Below are positions 49,913-59,496 of a DNA stretch of 64,000 nt, piece after piece. Within the stretch, counting starts at the first letter, position 1; the number at the start of each line of letters is the position of its first letter. Location: NCBI GenBank assembly GCA_959026535.1, contig CAUFMB010000005.1, positions 1-64,000 on the forward strand, given 5' to 3'. The position numbers and the translations under genes were made by a program. This DNA is from an uncultured Collinsella sp. (GTDB lineage: Bacteria; Actinomycetota; Coriobacteriia; Coriobacteriales; Coriobacteriaceae). The notes beneath the pieces are model-generated. The model saw nothing but the letters and a program-made list of their open reading frames with translations. It made no database searches and was not told the origin of the DNA.

Positions 49913-50188
49913 TATCATCACGACCCATCTCAACATTGGCTTTTCAACACATGGCACGCACCGCCGCACTGTTGCACAACGGCGTCCAAGCGCCAAAGAG
50001 ACGCCGCCCCTTGCACACAACAAAGGACAGCGTCTCCCTGGAAAACTCCGTGCTTAACTGAGATTTTACACGGTTTATAAATGAGTGTTACTTATCCCGC
50101 AAACGGTAGCTATACGCGATAAACGGTAGTTCGCTGCGGCAACTGCGACACATTCCGCCCAGCAAGTCCAATCGTGCTCCACGCACGG

Positions 50189-51631
50189 TTAATGCGCGAG
50201 GCGGTAGAAATCCATCGACGCCGCACCCTCGGCATGCAACCCCATCGCCGAAACCGCCGGCGAATAGGTACGGCTCGTAAGTGCCGCCTCGCCGCTGTTG
50301 GCAAAAATCTCGACCATCGTAGTGTCCGAAAGCACGCGCAGGTCGCGAAGCTCGCTGAGCTCGATCGACCTTTGGTCGCGCCCATAGCCTTCGTCACCCA
50401 TGTCGAGGGTAAGCATCCCGTCCGCATAACGTACAAAGACACCCTTGCGGATTTCGAGCTCGACCATCTTGGCGCCCTCACAGGAAACCACAAGATCAAA
50501 CAGGCGTCCCGGCTCCTCAACGGTTTCACCGCCTGTCGCGCGAACGCAGTCGCCGCGCATCCTCTCAATCTCGTGCGCCGGCTGCTGGCAGAGCTTACCA
50601 TCGCGCATGCTCAGCTCTCGCGGCACCGTCAACGCGCACTGCCACCCGCGCGCCACCGTCGGGTTTTCTGCCGTCGCATCGGGGCAACCCGACCATCCGA
50701 TCATCAAACGCCGGCCTGCAGCATCCTCAAAGGACTGCGGAGCATAGAAATCAAAACCGGCATCGACCATCGGGGGCATGCCCTGCCCGACGATTTTAAA
50801 GCTCGGCGCCTCCCAATCGGCCTCGATGGGGAACCACACGCACTGATGCGGATTGCGGTAACGCCAACCATCGGCAGGCACACCCTGCGGACAGCAAACG
50901 AGAATAAGCTCGCCATCGAGCTCAAACAGATCGGGGCACTCCCACATAAAGCCAAACTTCTCGCCCAACTCAATGCGCGTCGCATAGCTCCAGTCCTCAA
51001 GATTGCGCGAGGTATAGACAAGCACGCAGCCACGGTCGTCTTTCGTACGAGCGCCCAGAACCATGTAGTAGATACCATCGTGCTCAAGGATCTTGGGGTC
51101 GCGCACGTGCGTACCGATATCGTCGGGGTAATTGACCGGTCCAACAGCTATGCACTTCTCGCCCAATTCGTCGGGATTCTCGGCAACCATATGAATCTGG
51201 TTTTGCTCACGGCCCGTCAACACGTAGTCGTAATCATCGCGGTCAAAATGCTTGACGTTGCCGGTATAGAAGTAGTGAATCTTGCCATCGCGTACAAAGG
51301 CAGAACCAGAATACGCTCCGTTCGAATCCAAATCGGAATCGGGGAACAGTGCAGGGCCGTGATTCTCGTACGTCACAAAATCCTTTGTCGTCAGATGGTT
51401 CCAAAGCACTGGACCGCCATGCGCAGCATCGAACGGATCGTATTGATGATAGATGTGATACGTATCACCAATCTGAACCAAACCGTTGGGGTCGTTGAGC
51501 CAGCCAAGCTTAGGCTCCACATGGAACAGGAGCCTATCGGGGTCGGACGCGATGCGACCCGCCGTCTCATCCTGTCCGGCACGCCACTGCTCATAGTCCG
51601 CGCGTGTCACCTTATTTTTTTGATTAAACAT
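50189..51631 (-). CDS. GH32 sucrose-6-phosphate hydrolase / beta-fructosidase
   Basis: A 480-residue glycoside hydrolase of family 32. The nucleophile motif is WLNDPNGL (near residues 44-51), the transition-state motif is RDPKI, and the acid/base is in ECPDLFEL. A five-bladed propeller is followed by the C-terminal beta-sandwich. With a PTS importer in the same locus, hydrolysis of sucrose 6-phosphate to glucose 6-phosphate and fructose is the natural role. No signal peptide, so it is cytoplasmic. It is the last gene of the locus, behind a hairpin that may lower its expression. The ribosome site is weak. Confidence 0.92.
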   Translation of the reverse strand: MFNQKNKVTRADYEQWRAGQDETAGRIASDPDRLLFHVEPKLGWLNDPNGLVQIGDTYHIYHQYDPFDAAHGGPVLWNHLTTKDFVTYENHGPALFPDSDLDSNGAYSGSAFVRDGKIHYFYTGNVKHFDRDDYDYVLTGREQNQIHMVAENPDELGEKCIAVGPVNYPDDIGTHVRDPKILEHDGIYYMVLGARTKDDRGCVLVYTSRNLEDWSYATRIELGEKFGFMWECPDLFELDGELILVCCPQGVPADGWRYRNPHQCVWFPIEADWEAPSFKIVGQGMPPMVDAGFDFYAPQSFEDAAGRRLMIGWSGCPDATAENPTVARGWQCALTVPRELSMRDGKLCQQPAHEIERMRGDCVRATGGETVEEPGRLFDLVVSCEGAKMVELEIRKGVFVRYADGMLTLDMGDEGYGRDQRSIELSELRDLRVLSDTTMVEIFANSGEAALTSRTYSPAVSAMGLHAEGAASMDFYRLAH

Positions 51632-51655
51632 CGCCGTTGACTTTCTCGTCTATGG

Positions 51656-51693
51656 GGAAGGACGCTCGACTCACACGAGTCGAACGCCCTTCC
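51656..51693. repeat. Hairpin between PTS and GH32 genes
   Basis: 17-bp arms with two G-T pairs (core CGCTCGACTC against GAGTCGAACG), a 4-base loop and no T-run. It is more likely an mRNA processing or stability element than a terminator. Confidence 0.65.
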
Positions 51694-51732
51694 TCAAATG
51701 GACTTATCCTCAGATTACACTGAACGGCTCAA

Positions 51733-53184
51733 CTAGAAGCTAACGTCGAAGCCAGCGCCAGCGCCCTCTTCATCGGTGGTCGGCACGCCCTTTGCCTTGT
51801 TGTAGGCAAAGATCAAGACGATCGGCACGATAAAGGCGATGAGATTGCCAGCCACATACCACACGAGGGTCTCGGGCGTGACGATGAGCAGGCCAAGCAC
51901 GCCGGTCAGACCCTGACCGATAGCGCGCACCTCAAAGAGCTTGACGAAGGCACCGCCGCAGCCTGCACCGATGCATGCGCAGATGAACGGAATGATCGAA
52001 TAGCGCATGTTTGCAGCAAAGATAGCGGGCTCGGAGATTCCGACCAGCGTCGGGATAAAGGACGACATGCAGATGTTGCGCTCTTTGGAGTGCTTCTTGT
52101 GAATGAGGTACATACCGATGGCGCCGCCGCCCTGGGCGATGATGGAAACCGACCAGATGGCCTGGATGTAGTTGAAGCCAGTCGTGGCAACAAGGTTTGC
52201 CTCGATACCCTGGATGAACTGATGCGTACCGGTAACGACGAGCGGCTGCAGGAACGCGGCGAAGACAAAGGCACCAAAGACGCCCATCCTGTTGTACAGG
52301 ATATCGATTACGCCGGCGAGGACGTCACCGATCAGGTTACCGAGCGGGCCGAACACGGTGAACAGGGCGACGTTAGCAAGAATCAGGGTAACGGTCGGGA
52401 CAAAGACGAACGAAACGACCTCGGGGATGTACTTCTGGGCAATCTTTTCGACCTTGGCCATAAACCAGGCGGTCAGAATTGCAGGGAACACGCCGCCCTG
52501 GAAAGCAACCATGGGAATGGAGAGCGGACCAAAGTTCCAGTACTCAGCACCCGTCGGGTCCATAACGAACGTGTTGCGGTTCATAAGGCTCGGGTGAACC
52601 ATGACGATACCGACGAGGATGCCCAGGATCGGGTTACCGCCAAAACGCTTGACTGCGCTGTACATAACCAGGACAGGCAGGTAGTCGAACGTGGTGGCGA
52701 TAATGGCAAAGAAGCTTGCGAGGTTCTTGAGGAACTCGCTGTGATCGGCGAGGCTGCCCTCCATGCCAAAGAGGCCGTTGGCAACGATCAACGACTTAAG
52801 GCCGATGATGATTGCAGCGCCGACGAAGGCGGGAATGATGGGGATAAAGATGTCCGAGAATACCTTGAGGACCGAGAAGAACTTGCCCTTCTTGTCCGCC
52901 TCGGCGCCCTTGACCTCGGAAGCACTGATCTCCTTAACGCCCGTCAGAGCCATAAACTCATCGTAAACCTTGTTGACGGTACCGGTACCGAAGATGATCA
53001 TGAGCTGGCCGCTGTTGTACAGCACGCCCTTGACGCCATCGATGTTCTCGAGCTCGGCCTTGTTGTATTTGCTCGTATCCTTGAGCACCAGACGCAGACG
53101 GGTCACGCAATGCGTGGCGCCCTCGATGTTCTCCAGTCCGCCGACGTTGTCGACGACTTGCTGGGACACTGCCTTGTAGTCCAT
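51733..53184 (-). CDS. PTS sucrose/beta-glucoside-type EIIBC component
   Basis: A 483-residue PTS permease. The EIIB domain (about residues 1-85) has the phospho-cysteine in NIEGATHCVTRLRLVL. A linker leads to the EIIC domain with about ten membrane segments (SDIFIPIIPAFVGAAIIIGL onward). There is no EIIA domain at the C terminus, so phosphate must come from a separate IIA(Glc)-like protein outside the window. Its position between two GH32 genes points to sucrose or short fructans as substrate. It begins 33 bases after the stop of the upstream GH32 gene and is probably part of its transcript. Confidence 0.9.
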   Translation of the reverse strand: MDYKAVSQQVVDNVGGLENIEGATHCVTRLRLVLKDTSKYNKAELENIDGVKGVLYNSGQLMIIFGTGTVNKVYDEFMALTGVKEISASEVKGAEADKKGKFFSVLKVFSDIFIPIIPAFVGAAIIIGLKSLIVANGLFGMEGSLADHSEFLKNLASFFAIIATTFDYLPVLVMYSAVKRFGGNPILGILVGIVMVHPSLMNRNTFVMDPTGAEYWNFGPLSIPMVAFQGGVFPAILTAWFMAKVEKIAQKYIPEVVSFVFVPTVTLILANVALFTVFGPLGNLIGDVLAGVIDILYNRMGVFGAFVFAAFLQPLVVTGTHQFIQGIEANLVATTGFNYIQAIWSVSIIAQGGGAIGMYLIHKKHSKERNICMSSFIPTLVGISEPAIFAANMRYSIIPFICACIGAGCGGAFVKLFEVRAIGQGLTGVLGLLIVTPETLVWYVAGNLIAFIVPIVLIFAYNKAKGVPTTDEEGAGAGFDVSF

Positions 53185-53229
53185 GTTCCTCTCCATTCCT
53201 TTTCTAAATCATAAAACGGTTCGTTGCCG

Positions 53230-54612
53230 CTACAGAGACGCGATCGTTGCGTTTGCGCACTTGAGCGCACCGTCGGTGACGGTAAGCGCCACACCCTGGC
53301 CCTGCTTGTTGCAGAAGCGAGCGTTGAGCGCAACATCATCGACAAAGATGGTCGCGATGTCGTCGTCGACGACCAGACGCACATGGTGAGTGCCCTCGCC
53401 CTTAAAGAACAACGGACGCTCGAGGCCCATGTTGTTGACCTGGAACCACGGGTACTGGGGAGCCGGCGTGAACTCGAGCTTGCCCTCGCGCAGGTTGGCG
53501 CGGAACTCATAGGCAAGACCGGTCTCGGCGTCCTCAGCGAACTTGACCGAGAAGCCGGCAGCGTTACCGCCGAGCTCAATGTCGGCATCGAGCAAGTAGG
53601 TGGAGCCGGCATCCGCGGCGAGCACCTGCTCGACCTTGCCCGACTCGCAGGAAAGCTCAAAGGTCTCGACAGCCTTGCCCTCGCCAAAGGCGCCAAGCAT
53701 GCTGTCGGGGAGCTTGGTGCCGAGCGTTCCGTCGGCACGCTGAACGATCTCGAGGGGCATAAAGGTGCCACCCCATAGGTAAGAGCTGGGGTCGCCGCCC
53801 TCGTCACGCGTAGGAACCCAACCAAAGAGAACGCGACGCTCGCCATCGAATGCGGTGCGAGCGGCGTAGTACGCGCGGCCGTCGAAGGAGTCGTCAGCGG
53901 GGGTAATCCAAGGACCGTTGATGGACTTGGACATGCGGTAACGGGTCTTGTTGCCGTCGCTGTACTCGGAAAAGACGAGGTACCACCAGTCGCCCATCTT
54001 AAAGAGATCAGGCATCTCAAACATGGTGTACAGGCCCGGGTTCCACCAGTCGCCCTGGAACTCCCAGTTGGTCAGATCCTTGGAGGTGAACTTGACCAGG
54101 CGGCCGGTCATCAGACGCTTGTCCTCGCCCACACGCGTGCCGAGGATGAGCATGTACTCCTCGTTCTCCTCATCCCAAAGCACAAAGGGATCGCGCCAGT
54201 TGCGGTCATCGTAACCCTCCTGGGGCGGAAGCAGCGTCTCGGCGATGTTCTTCTCCCACTTGACGGCGTCGTCGCTCGTTGCGTGAAGAAGAACCTGCTT
54301 CATCAAACGTGCGCGGACCTTATCGCGATTGCAACCAGTGTAGAGCGCATGGTACTTGTCGCCCACCTTAAACACCGTGCCGGCATAAATGTACTGGTCG
54401 ACTTCCTCGTCGCCGCCGCGCTCAAGGCTCTCGCCAAAGTCCTTGTAGTTGACGAAATCCTTGGTCGTAGCGAGTGCCCAGCCAAACGGCTCTCCGAAAG
54501 GTTCGGGGTTACGCGTGTCACGCTGATGATAGAGATAGAACGTGCCGTCCTCGCCGTACGGCATGATGTCGCCTACCCAAATTCCCTCAGGCTGGTAATA
54601 CACCTTGTGCAT
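53230..54612 (-). CDS. Divergent GH32-family beta-fructosidase
   Basis: A 460-residue glycoside hydrolase of the GH32 (five-bladed propeller plus beta-sandwich) group. The usual NDPNG nucleophile motif is replaced by WVGDIMPYGEDG, which keeps an aspartate. WRDPFVLW provides the RDP motif, and MFEMPDLFKM the glutamate of the EC motif without the cysteine. The C-terminal half is beta-rich. No signal peptide. The ATG at 54612 has AAGGAAG eight bases upstream. First gene of the sugar operon, with two LacI-type operators over its promoter. It may act on fructo-oligosaccharides or their phosphates, a role distinct from the second enzyme. Confidence 0.8.
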   Translation of the reverse strand: MHKVYYQPEGIWVGDIMPYGEDGTFYLYHQRDTRNPEPFGEPFGWALATTKDFVNYKDFGESLERGGDEEVDQYIYAGTVFKVGDKYHALYTGCNRDKVRARLMKQVLLHATSDDAVKWEKNIAETLLPPQEGYDDRNWRDPFVLWDEENEEYMLILGTRVGEDKRLMTGRLVKFTSKDLTNWEFQGDWWNPGLYTMFEMPDLFKMGDWWYLVFSEYSDGNKTRYRMSKSINGPWITPADDSFDGRAYYAARTAFDGERRVLFGWVPTRDEGGDPSSYLWGGTFMPLEIVQRADGTLGTKLPDSMLGAFGEGKAVETFELSCESGKVEQVLAADAGSTYLLDADIELGGNAAGFSVKFAEDAETGLAYEFRANLREGKLEFTPAPQYPWFQVNNMGLERPLFFKGEGTHHVRLVVDDDIATIFVDDVALNARFCNKQGQGVALTVTDGALKCANATIASL

Positions 54613-54654
54613 CCGAGACTTCCTTTCCACGACATACTAACTCGGTACAATGGC

Positions 54655-54692
54655 AAGATATGTCAATCGTTTTCATATGTCAAACGTTTTCA
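54655..54692 (-). promoter_or_regulatory. Promoter of the sucrose operon with two LacI operators
   Basis: TTGACA (54683-54678) and TATCTT (54660-54655) with a 17-base spacer form a good promoter on the minus strand. Two near-identical 18-base sites, ATATGTCAANCGTTTTCA (54658-54675 and 54675-54692), cover it, so the adjacent LacI protein would block transcription. Confidence 0.7.
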
Positions 54693-54726
54693 CACCAATA
54701 CGTCTTTTCGCAGTTCCAGTCGTCGG

Positions 54727-54742
54727 CAAACGGTTGACATAT
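54727..54742. promoter_or_regulatory. Third LacI operator (reverse)
   Basis: The reverse strand reads ATATGTCAACCGTTTG, matching the two promoter sites about 60 bases away. It could allow looping or cooperative binding. Confidence 0.55.
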
Positions 54743-54795
54743 GCCGGTGAACGGTCATCAGAGGCGTTTGAGGAATTCTTTTGGCACGGGATGAA

Positions 54796-55806
54796 CTACG
54801 CGGTTTTGCCCTCAATAAGTTCAACGGGAAGCTTGATATTCGATTCGGGATTATCGCCGTTAATAAGAGCGATGATGGATTGCGCCGCGAGCTCTCCGAT
54901 GCGATCGATATCTTGACGTACGGTTGTTAAGTCAGGCATAAACGTCATAGTTCGGCGGGCACCATCCGCGCCCACGACCTTAATATCGTCTGGAGCGCTC
55001 AAGCCGCGCTGCTTCATCACGTTGAGACAGATGGCCGCCATCGTATCGTCTCCCGCAAAGATGCCGTCAATATCGGGGTTCTCATCGAGGATCTTCGCAA
55101 CGACCGCGCCCTTTTCGTCGTCGGGCTTAACGAACTCAACCTCACGGACAAGCGCGGACAAACCGGCCTGCTCAACAACATCGAGGTAGGCATCGGTACG
55201 CTTATTGGCAGGCATGCGCATGCGGCTATTGCTGCGCAGGCACAGGATACGCCTGCAGCCGTCATCAATCAGACGGCGCGTGGCGAGCTCGCCAATGCCA
55301 TAGCTGTCACTTGCAATCTGGACAGAGCCCTCGCCAAGATCGCAGTCGATGCCAACCAGGCTCAAGCCCATCTCGGCATATGCCTCGGCACCGATATTGA
55401 GGGAGTTGACGATGACGCCGTCGACCATATTGCGGCGGAGCATGTCAATATAGGAACGCTCAAGATCGGGTCGATTGGCGCTGTTGCACAGCAACATCTT
55501 AAAGCCGTTTTCCGCTAACGTGCGCTCGACCGCCTGCACAACCTGAGCATGGAACGGGCTGCTCACAAAGGGAACGATCATACCGATAAGATTCAGGCGA
55601 CCGTTGAGCATGGCACGGGCGATATCGTTGGGCGTATAGTTGATGCGCTCCATCGCGGCATGGACCTTATCGCGGGTCTCTTGGCTAATATAGCCGCGAT
55701 TATTAAGCACGCGAGATACCGTAGTAGGCGAAACCCCCGCCACCGCCGCAACTTCCTTGATGCCAGGCTTAGCCGTATCCTTAGAACGAGCACTCTCGCG
55801 AGCCAT
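54796..55806 (-). CDS. LacI-family transcriptional regulator
   Basis: A 336-residue LacI-type repressor. The DNA-binding headpiece (about residues 15-65) reads IKEVAAVAGVSPTTVSRVLNN with the hinge YTPNDIARAM, followed by a periplasmic-binding-protein-like effector domain (LIGMIVPFVSSPFHAQV, DGVIVNSLN, GIFAGDDTMA). ATG at 55806 with GGGGGAGGG. It precedes and shares direction with the GH32-PTS-GH32 genes, so it very probably controls them in response to sucrose or fructose. A matching operator lies 18 bases ahead of its own start, suggesting autorepression. Confidence 0.9.
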   Translation of the reverse strand: MARESARSKDTAKPGIKEVAAVAGVSPTTVSRVLNNRGYISQETRDKVHAAMERINYTPNDIARAMLNGRLNLIGMIVPFVSSPFHAQVVQAVERTLAENGFKMLLCNSANRPDLERSYIDMLRRNMVDGVIVNSLNIGAEAYAEMGLSLVGIDCDLGEGSVQIASDSYGIGELATRRLIDDGCRRILCLRSNSRMRMPANKRTDAYLDVVEQAGLSALVREVEFVKPDDEKGAVVAKILDENPDIDGIFAGDDTMAAICLNVMKQRGLSAPDDIKVVGADGARRTMTFMPDLTTVRQDIDRIGELAAQSIIALINGDNPESNIKLPVELIEGKTA

Positions 55807-55823
55807 AGCACCCTCCCCCATCA

Positions 55824-55842
55824 ACATGTCATACGTTTACAT
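55824..55842. promoter_or_regulatory. LacI autoregulatory operator
   Basis: ACATGTCATACGTTTACAT fits the ATGTCANNCGTTTNCA pattern of the three sites in front of the sugar operon. Confidence 0.6.
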
Positions 55843-55959
55843 ACGAACAAAGCATACCCCAACAACAGCGGGAAGACGGTAACAGCACAAGTAAGTAAAC
55901 GACTCATCCAAATAATTAGGAGAGTTCCGCCTAAAGGGTGACTCCAAAGGACCCCACAT

Positions 55960-56082
55960 GGCCGGTTTTGGGTTATTTCCCAAAACATCCCGCAGGACGC
56001 AAAGAGGCTCCGCCGCGCAACGCGCGCAGCGGAGCCTCTTTGCATGTCCGAGGACGTTTTGGGAAATAACCCAAAACCGGCC
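55960..56082. repeat. Long palindromic element B (conserved internal loop)
   Basis: 27-bp perfect outer arms (55960-55986 and 56056-56082). CCGCA (55990-55994) faces GAGGACG (56050-56056); the helix is GGAC/GTCC; the bulge segment CAT is at 56043-56045; the inner stem is 15 bp (55999-56013 and 56029-56043). Weaker outer pairing (CTAAAGGGT and ACCCTTTAG) reaches the stop codon of the glycyl radical gene. It fills most of the 303-base gap to the LacI gene. Confidence 0.85.
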
Positions 56083-56109
56083 CCAGTAATCCTACAGGAG
56101 TTGAACCCT

Positions 56110-56361
56110 TTAGAACTTGTCGTGGAAGGTACGCGCAATGACCTCGTCCTGCTGCTCCTTGGTGAGCGTGTGGAAGTTCACGGCATAGCCGGAAACGCGG
56201 ATGGTCAGCTGCGGGTACTTCTCGGGGTGAGCCTGAGCGTCGAGCAACGTCTCACGGTTGAAGACGTTGATGTTCAGGTGGTGGCCACCCTTCTCGGCGT
56301 AAGCGTCGAGCATGTGGACCAGGTTATCGGCCTGAGTCTCGGAAACTTCAGAAACCTTCAT
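56110..56361 (-). CDS. grcA: Separate glycyl radical domain protein (GrcA-like) of split PFL
   Basis: An 83-residue protein that corresponds to the C-terminal glycyl radical domain of pyruvate formate-lyase. LNINVFNRETLLDA, HPEKYPQLTIRVSGYAVNF (Gly58 is the radical residue) and EVIARTF match the end of PFL. It has its own ATG with AAGGAG seven bases upstream. In E. coli the similar GrcA/YfiD is a spare part for a damaged full-length PFL. Here the PFL upstream ends before this domain, so this protein appears to be an obligatory subunit. It lies 85 bases downstream of that gene on the same strand, behind two hairpins. Confidence 0.9.
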   Translation of the reverse strand: MKVSEVSETQADNLVHMLDAYAEKGGHHLNINVFNRETLLDAQAHPEKYPQLTIRVSGYAVNFHTLTKEQQDEVIARTFHDKF

Positions 56362-56384
56362 AATGTGTCTCCTTCGATCGATAG

Positions 56385-56445
56385 GCGCCGGCCGAAACCG
56401 GCGCACTAATCAGTAATCGTTATTGTTAGTATAGCACTAACAATA
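56385..56445 (-). promoter_or_regulatory. Two hairpins between the PFL body and radical-domain genes
   Basis: Starting two bases after the stop of the large gene, TATTGTTAGT pairs with ACTAACAATA (56421-56445). Then GCGCCGG pairs with CCGGCGC (56385-56404). The ribosome site of the small gene follows 10-15 bases later. No T-run. The arrangement suits RNA cleavage or protection to set the ratio of the two proteins. Confidence 0.6.
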
Positions 56446-56446
56446 G

Positions 56447-58498
<2,052 letters not shown>

Positions 58499-59046
58499 TG
58501 TGTAACCACGCTCCTAGTTACGTGTAATGCGGCGCTCTCTCACACCGCTGCTTATTGAATTCTTGAATGTTCGGCTTGCATTACCGGCTTCTTCCGTTCT
58601 TCACCACACGTTGGTGCAGGAAAAACGTTTGTCCACCTTGGAACTACAACCCAAAACCCAAGATTTCACCCGTTTGAGAAGGATAACATAGCGACCCTCT
58701 CCATCTGGGCTGTTATATGTTTCTTTTTTTATATCATAAGGGCGTTTTTTACAAAGCCGCAGGAAATGAGAGCGTGAACAACTACCGTTCACCGATTTGT
58801 TTGGTTTTTTCCTTGCCTTTGTACGACGTTCACCCTAGCTGTTATGCCAGCTTTATCAGGGTAAAGTGCCTCTGAGTAGGCTTTGGAACATGCCTAGCGA
58901 TCTGCCCCTAACTTTGCTGGCACCGACGGTGTACGGAGGTCGCCTAAAGGTAGTTTTCTAGACATGTCCCAAAATCTACCGCATAGGGCACGCGTGCAAG
59001 GGTATCATCTTTCACCGAAAATAGTTTCTAGTGTTAGGGGTTTTCG
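58499..59046. other. 548-base intergenic region: pflB leader and divergent promoters
   Basis: No gene is visible. On the minus strand a candidate pflB promoter is TTTGTA (58755-58750) with TATAAA (58733-58728), spacer 16, which implies a leader of about 220 bases. GTGAAC-N7-GTTCAC (58774-58792) is a dyad upstream of it. A sequence shared with the palindromes at 2.4 and 39.2 kb (CCGCAGGAAATG) overlaps at 58757-58768. Towards the MarR gene, TAGTTTTCTAGA (58951) and TAGTTTCTAG (59022) are similar and could be MarR sites. Confidence 0.45.
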
Positions 59047-59049
59047 GTG
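59013..59049. promoter_or_regulatory. Inverted repeat covering the MarR start codon
   Basis: CACCGAAAA (59013-59021) and TTTTCGGTG (59041-59049) are perfect complements. The right arm includes the GTG start, so the RNA could hide the start, or the DNA dyad could be the MarR operator. Confidence 0.5.
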
Positions 59050-59496
59050 GAAGATACCGATTTCCGTGAACTTGGGCGTCAGCTCCTTACCGAGTTCGGC
59101 AGCATGCATCAGCGCATTTCGCGTTTTGCGGACAAAGCCCTCGGCGGCGAGATGGCCGTCATGCGCGCCCTCATACTCGCCGGCGGTTCGCTCACGCCGA
59201 GCGAACTCGCTGATCGCGCCTGGGTCTCGAGCGCCCGCATCGCCAATATTCTGCGCGCCCTCGAGGCCAAGGGCTGGGTCGAGCGCGAGCACTCAAAGAC
59301 TGACCGTCGTCGCGTACACGTCATAGTGACCGACAAGGGATTCCAGGATCTCGAAATCAAACGTCGGGAATTCGAGGACCGCACCACGGCTTTCCTCGAG
59401 CAGCTCGGCGAAACAGATACCCAAGAGATGGTGCGTCTTCTAAGGCGTGCCAACGAAATTATCGACCGCAATCAAGAAAGGAGAGATGCCGAGTGA
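59047..59496 (+). CDS. MarR-family regulator of the ABC exporter operon
   Basis: A 149-residue MarR-type winged-helix regulator. AVMRALILAGGSLTPSELADRAWVSSARIANILRALEAKGWVERE is the helix-turn-helix and the start of the wing (given here in pieces: GGSLTPSELADRA, ARIANILRALEAKGW), completed by SKTDRRRVHVIVTDKG. The start is a GTG behind TAGGGG; no better ATG fits. Its last codons overlap the start of the first ABC exporter gene by four bases, so the three genes form one operon and the regulator probably senses an exporter substrate. The start codon lies in a perfect 9-bp inverted repeat. Confidence 0.88.
   Translation: MEDTDFRELGRQLLTEFGSMHQRISRFADKALGGEMAVMRALILAGGSLTPSELADRAWVSSARIANILRALEAKGWVEREHSKTDRRRVHVIVTDKGFQDLEIKRREFEDRTTAFLEQLGETDTQEMVRLLRRANEIIDRNQERRDAE

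Noticed and set aside
32668..56082. Long palindromes as integron attC sites
   Set aside because: The outer arms differ completely among copies and lack the conserved RYYYAAC/GTTRRRY ends; no integrase is visible.
32668..56082. Long palindromes as ordinary intrinsic terminators
   Set aside because: None has a T-run after the stem, they are far longer than terminators, and they keep specific internal loops; a secondary effect on transcription is still possible.
58601..58792. A 63-codon minus-strand frame in the pflB leader
   Set aside because: Composition is unlike neighbouring proteins, it has no ribosome site, and it overlaps the presumed promoter.
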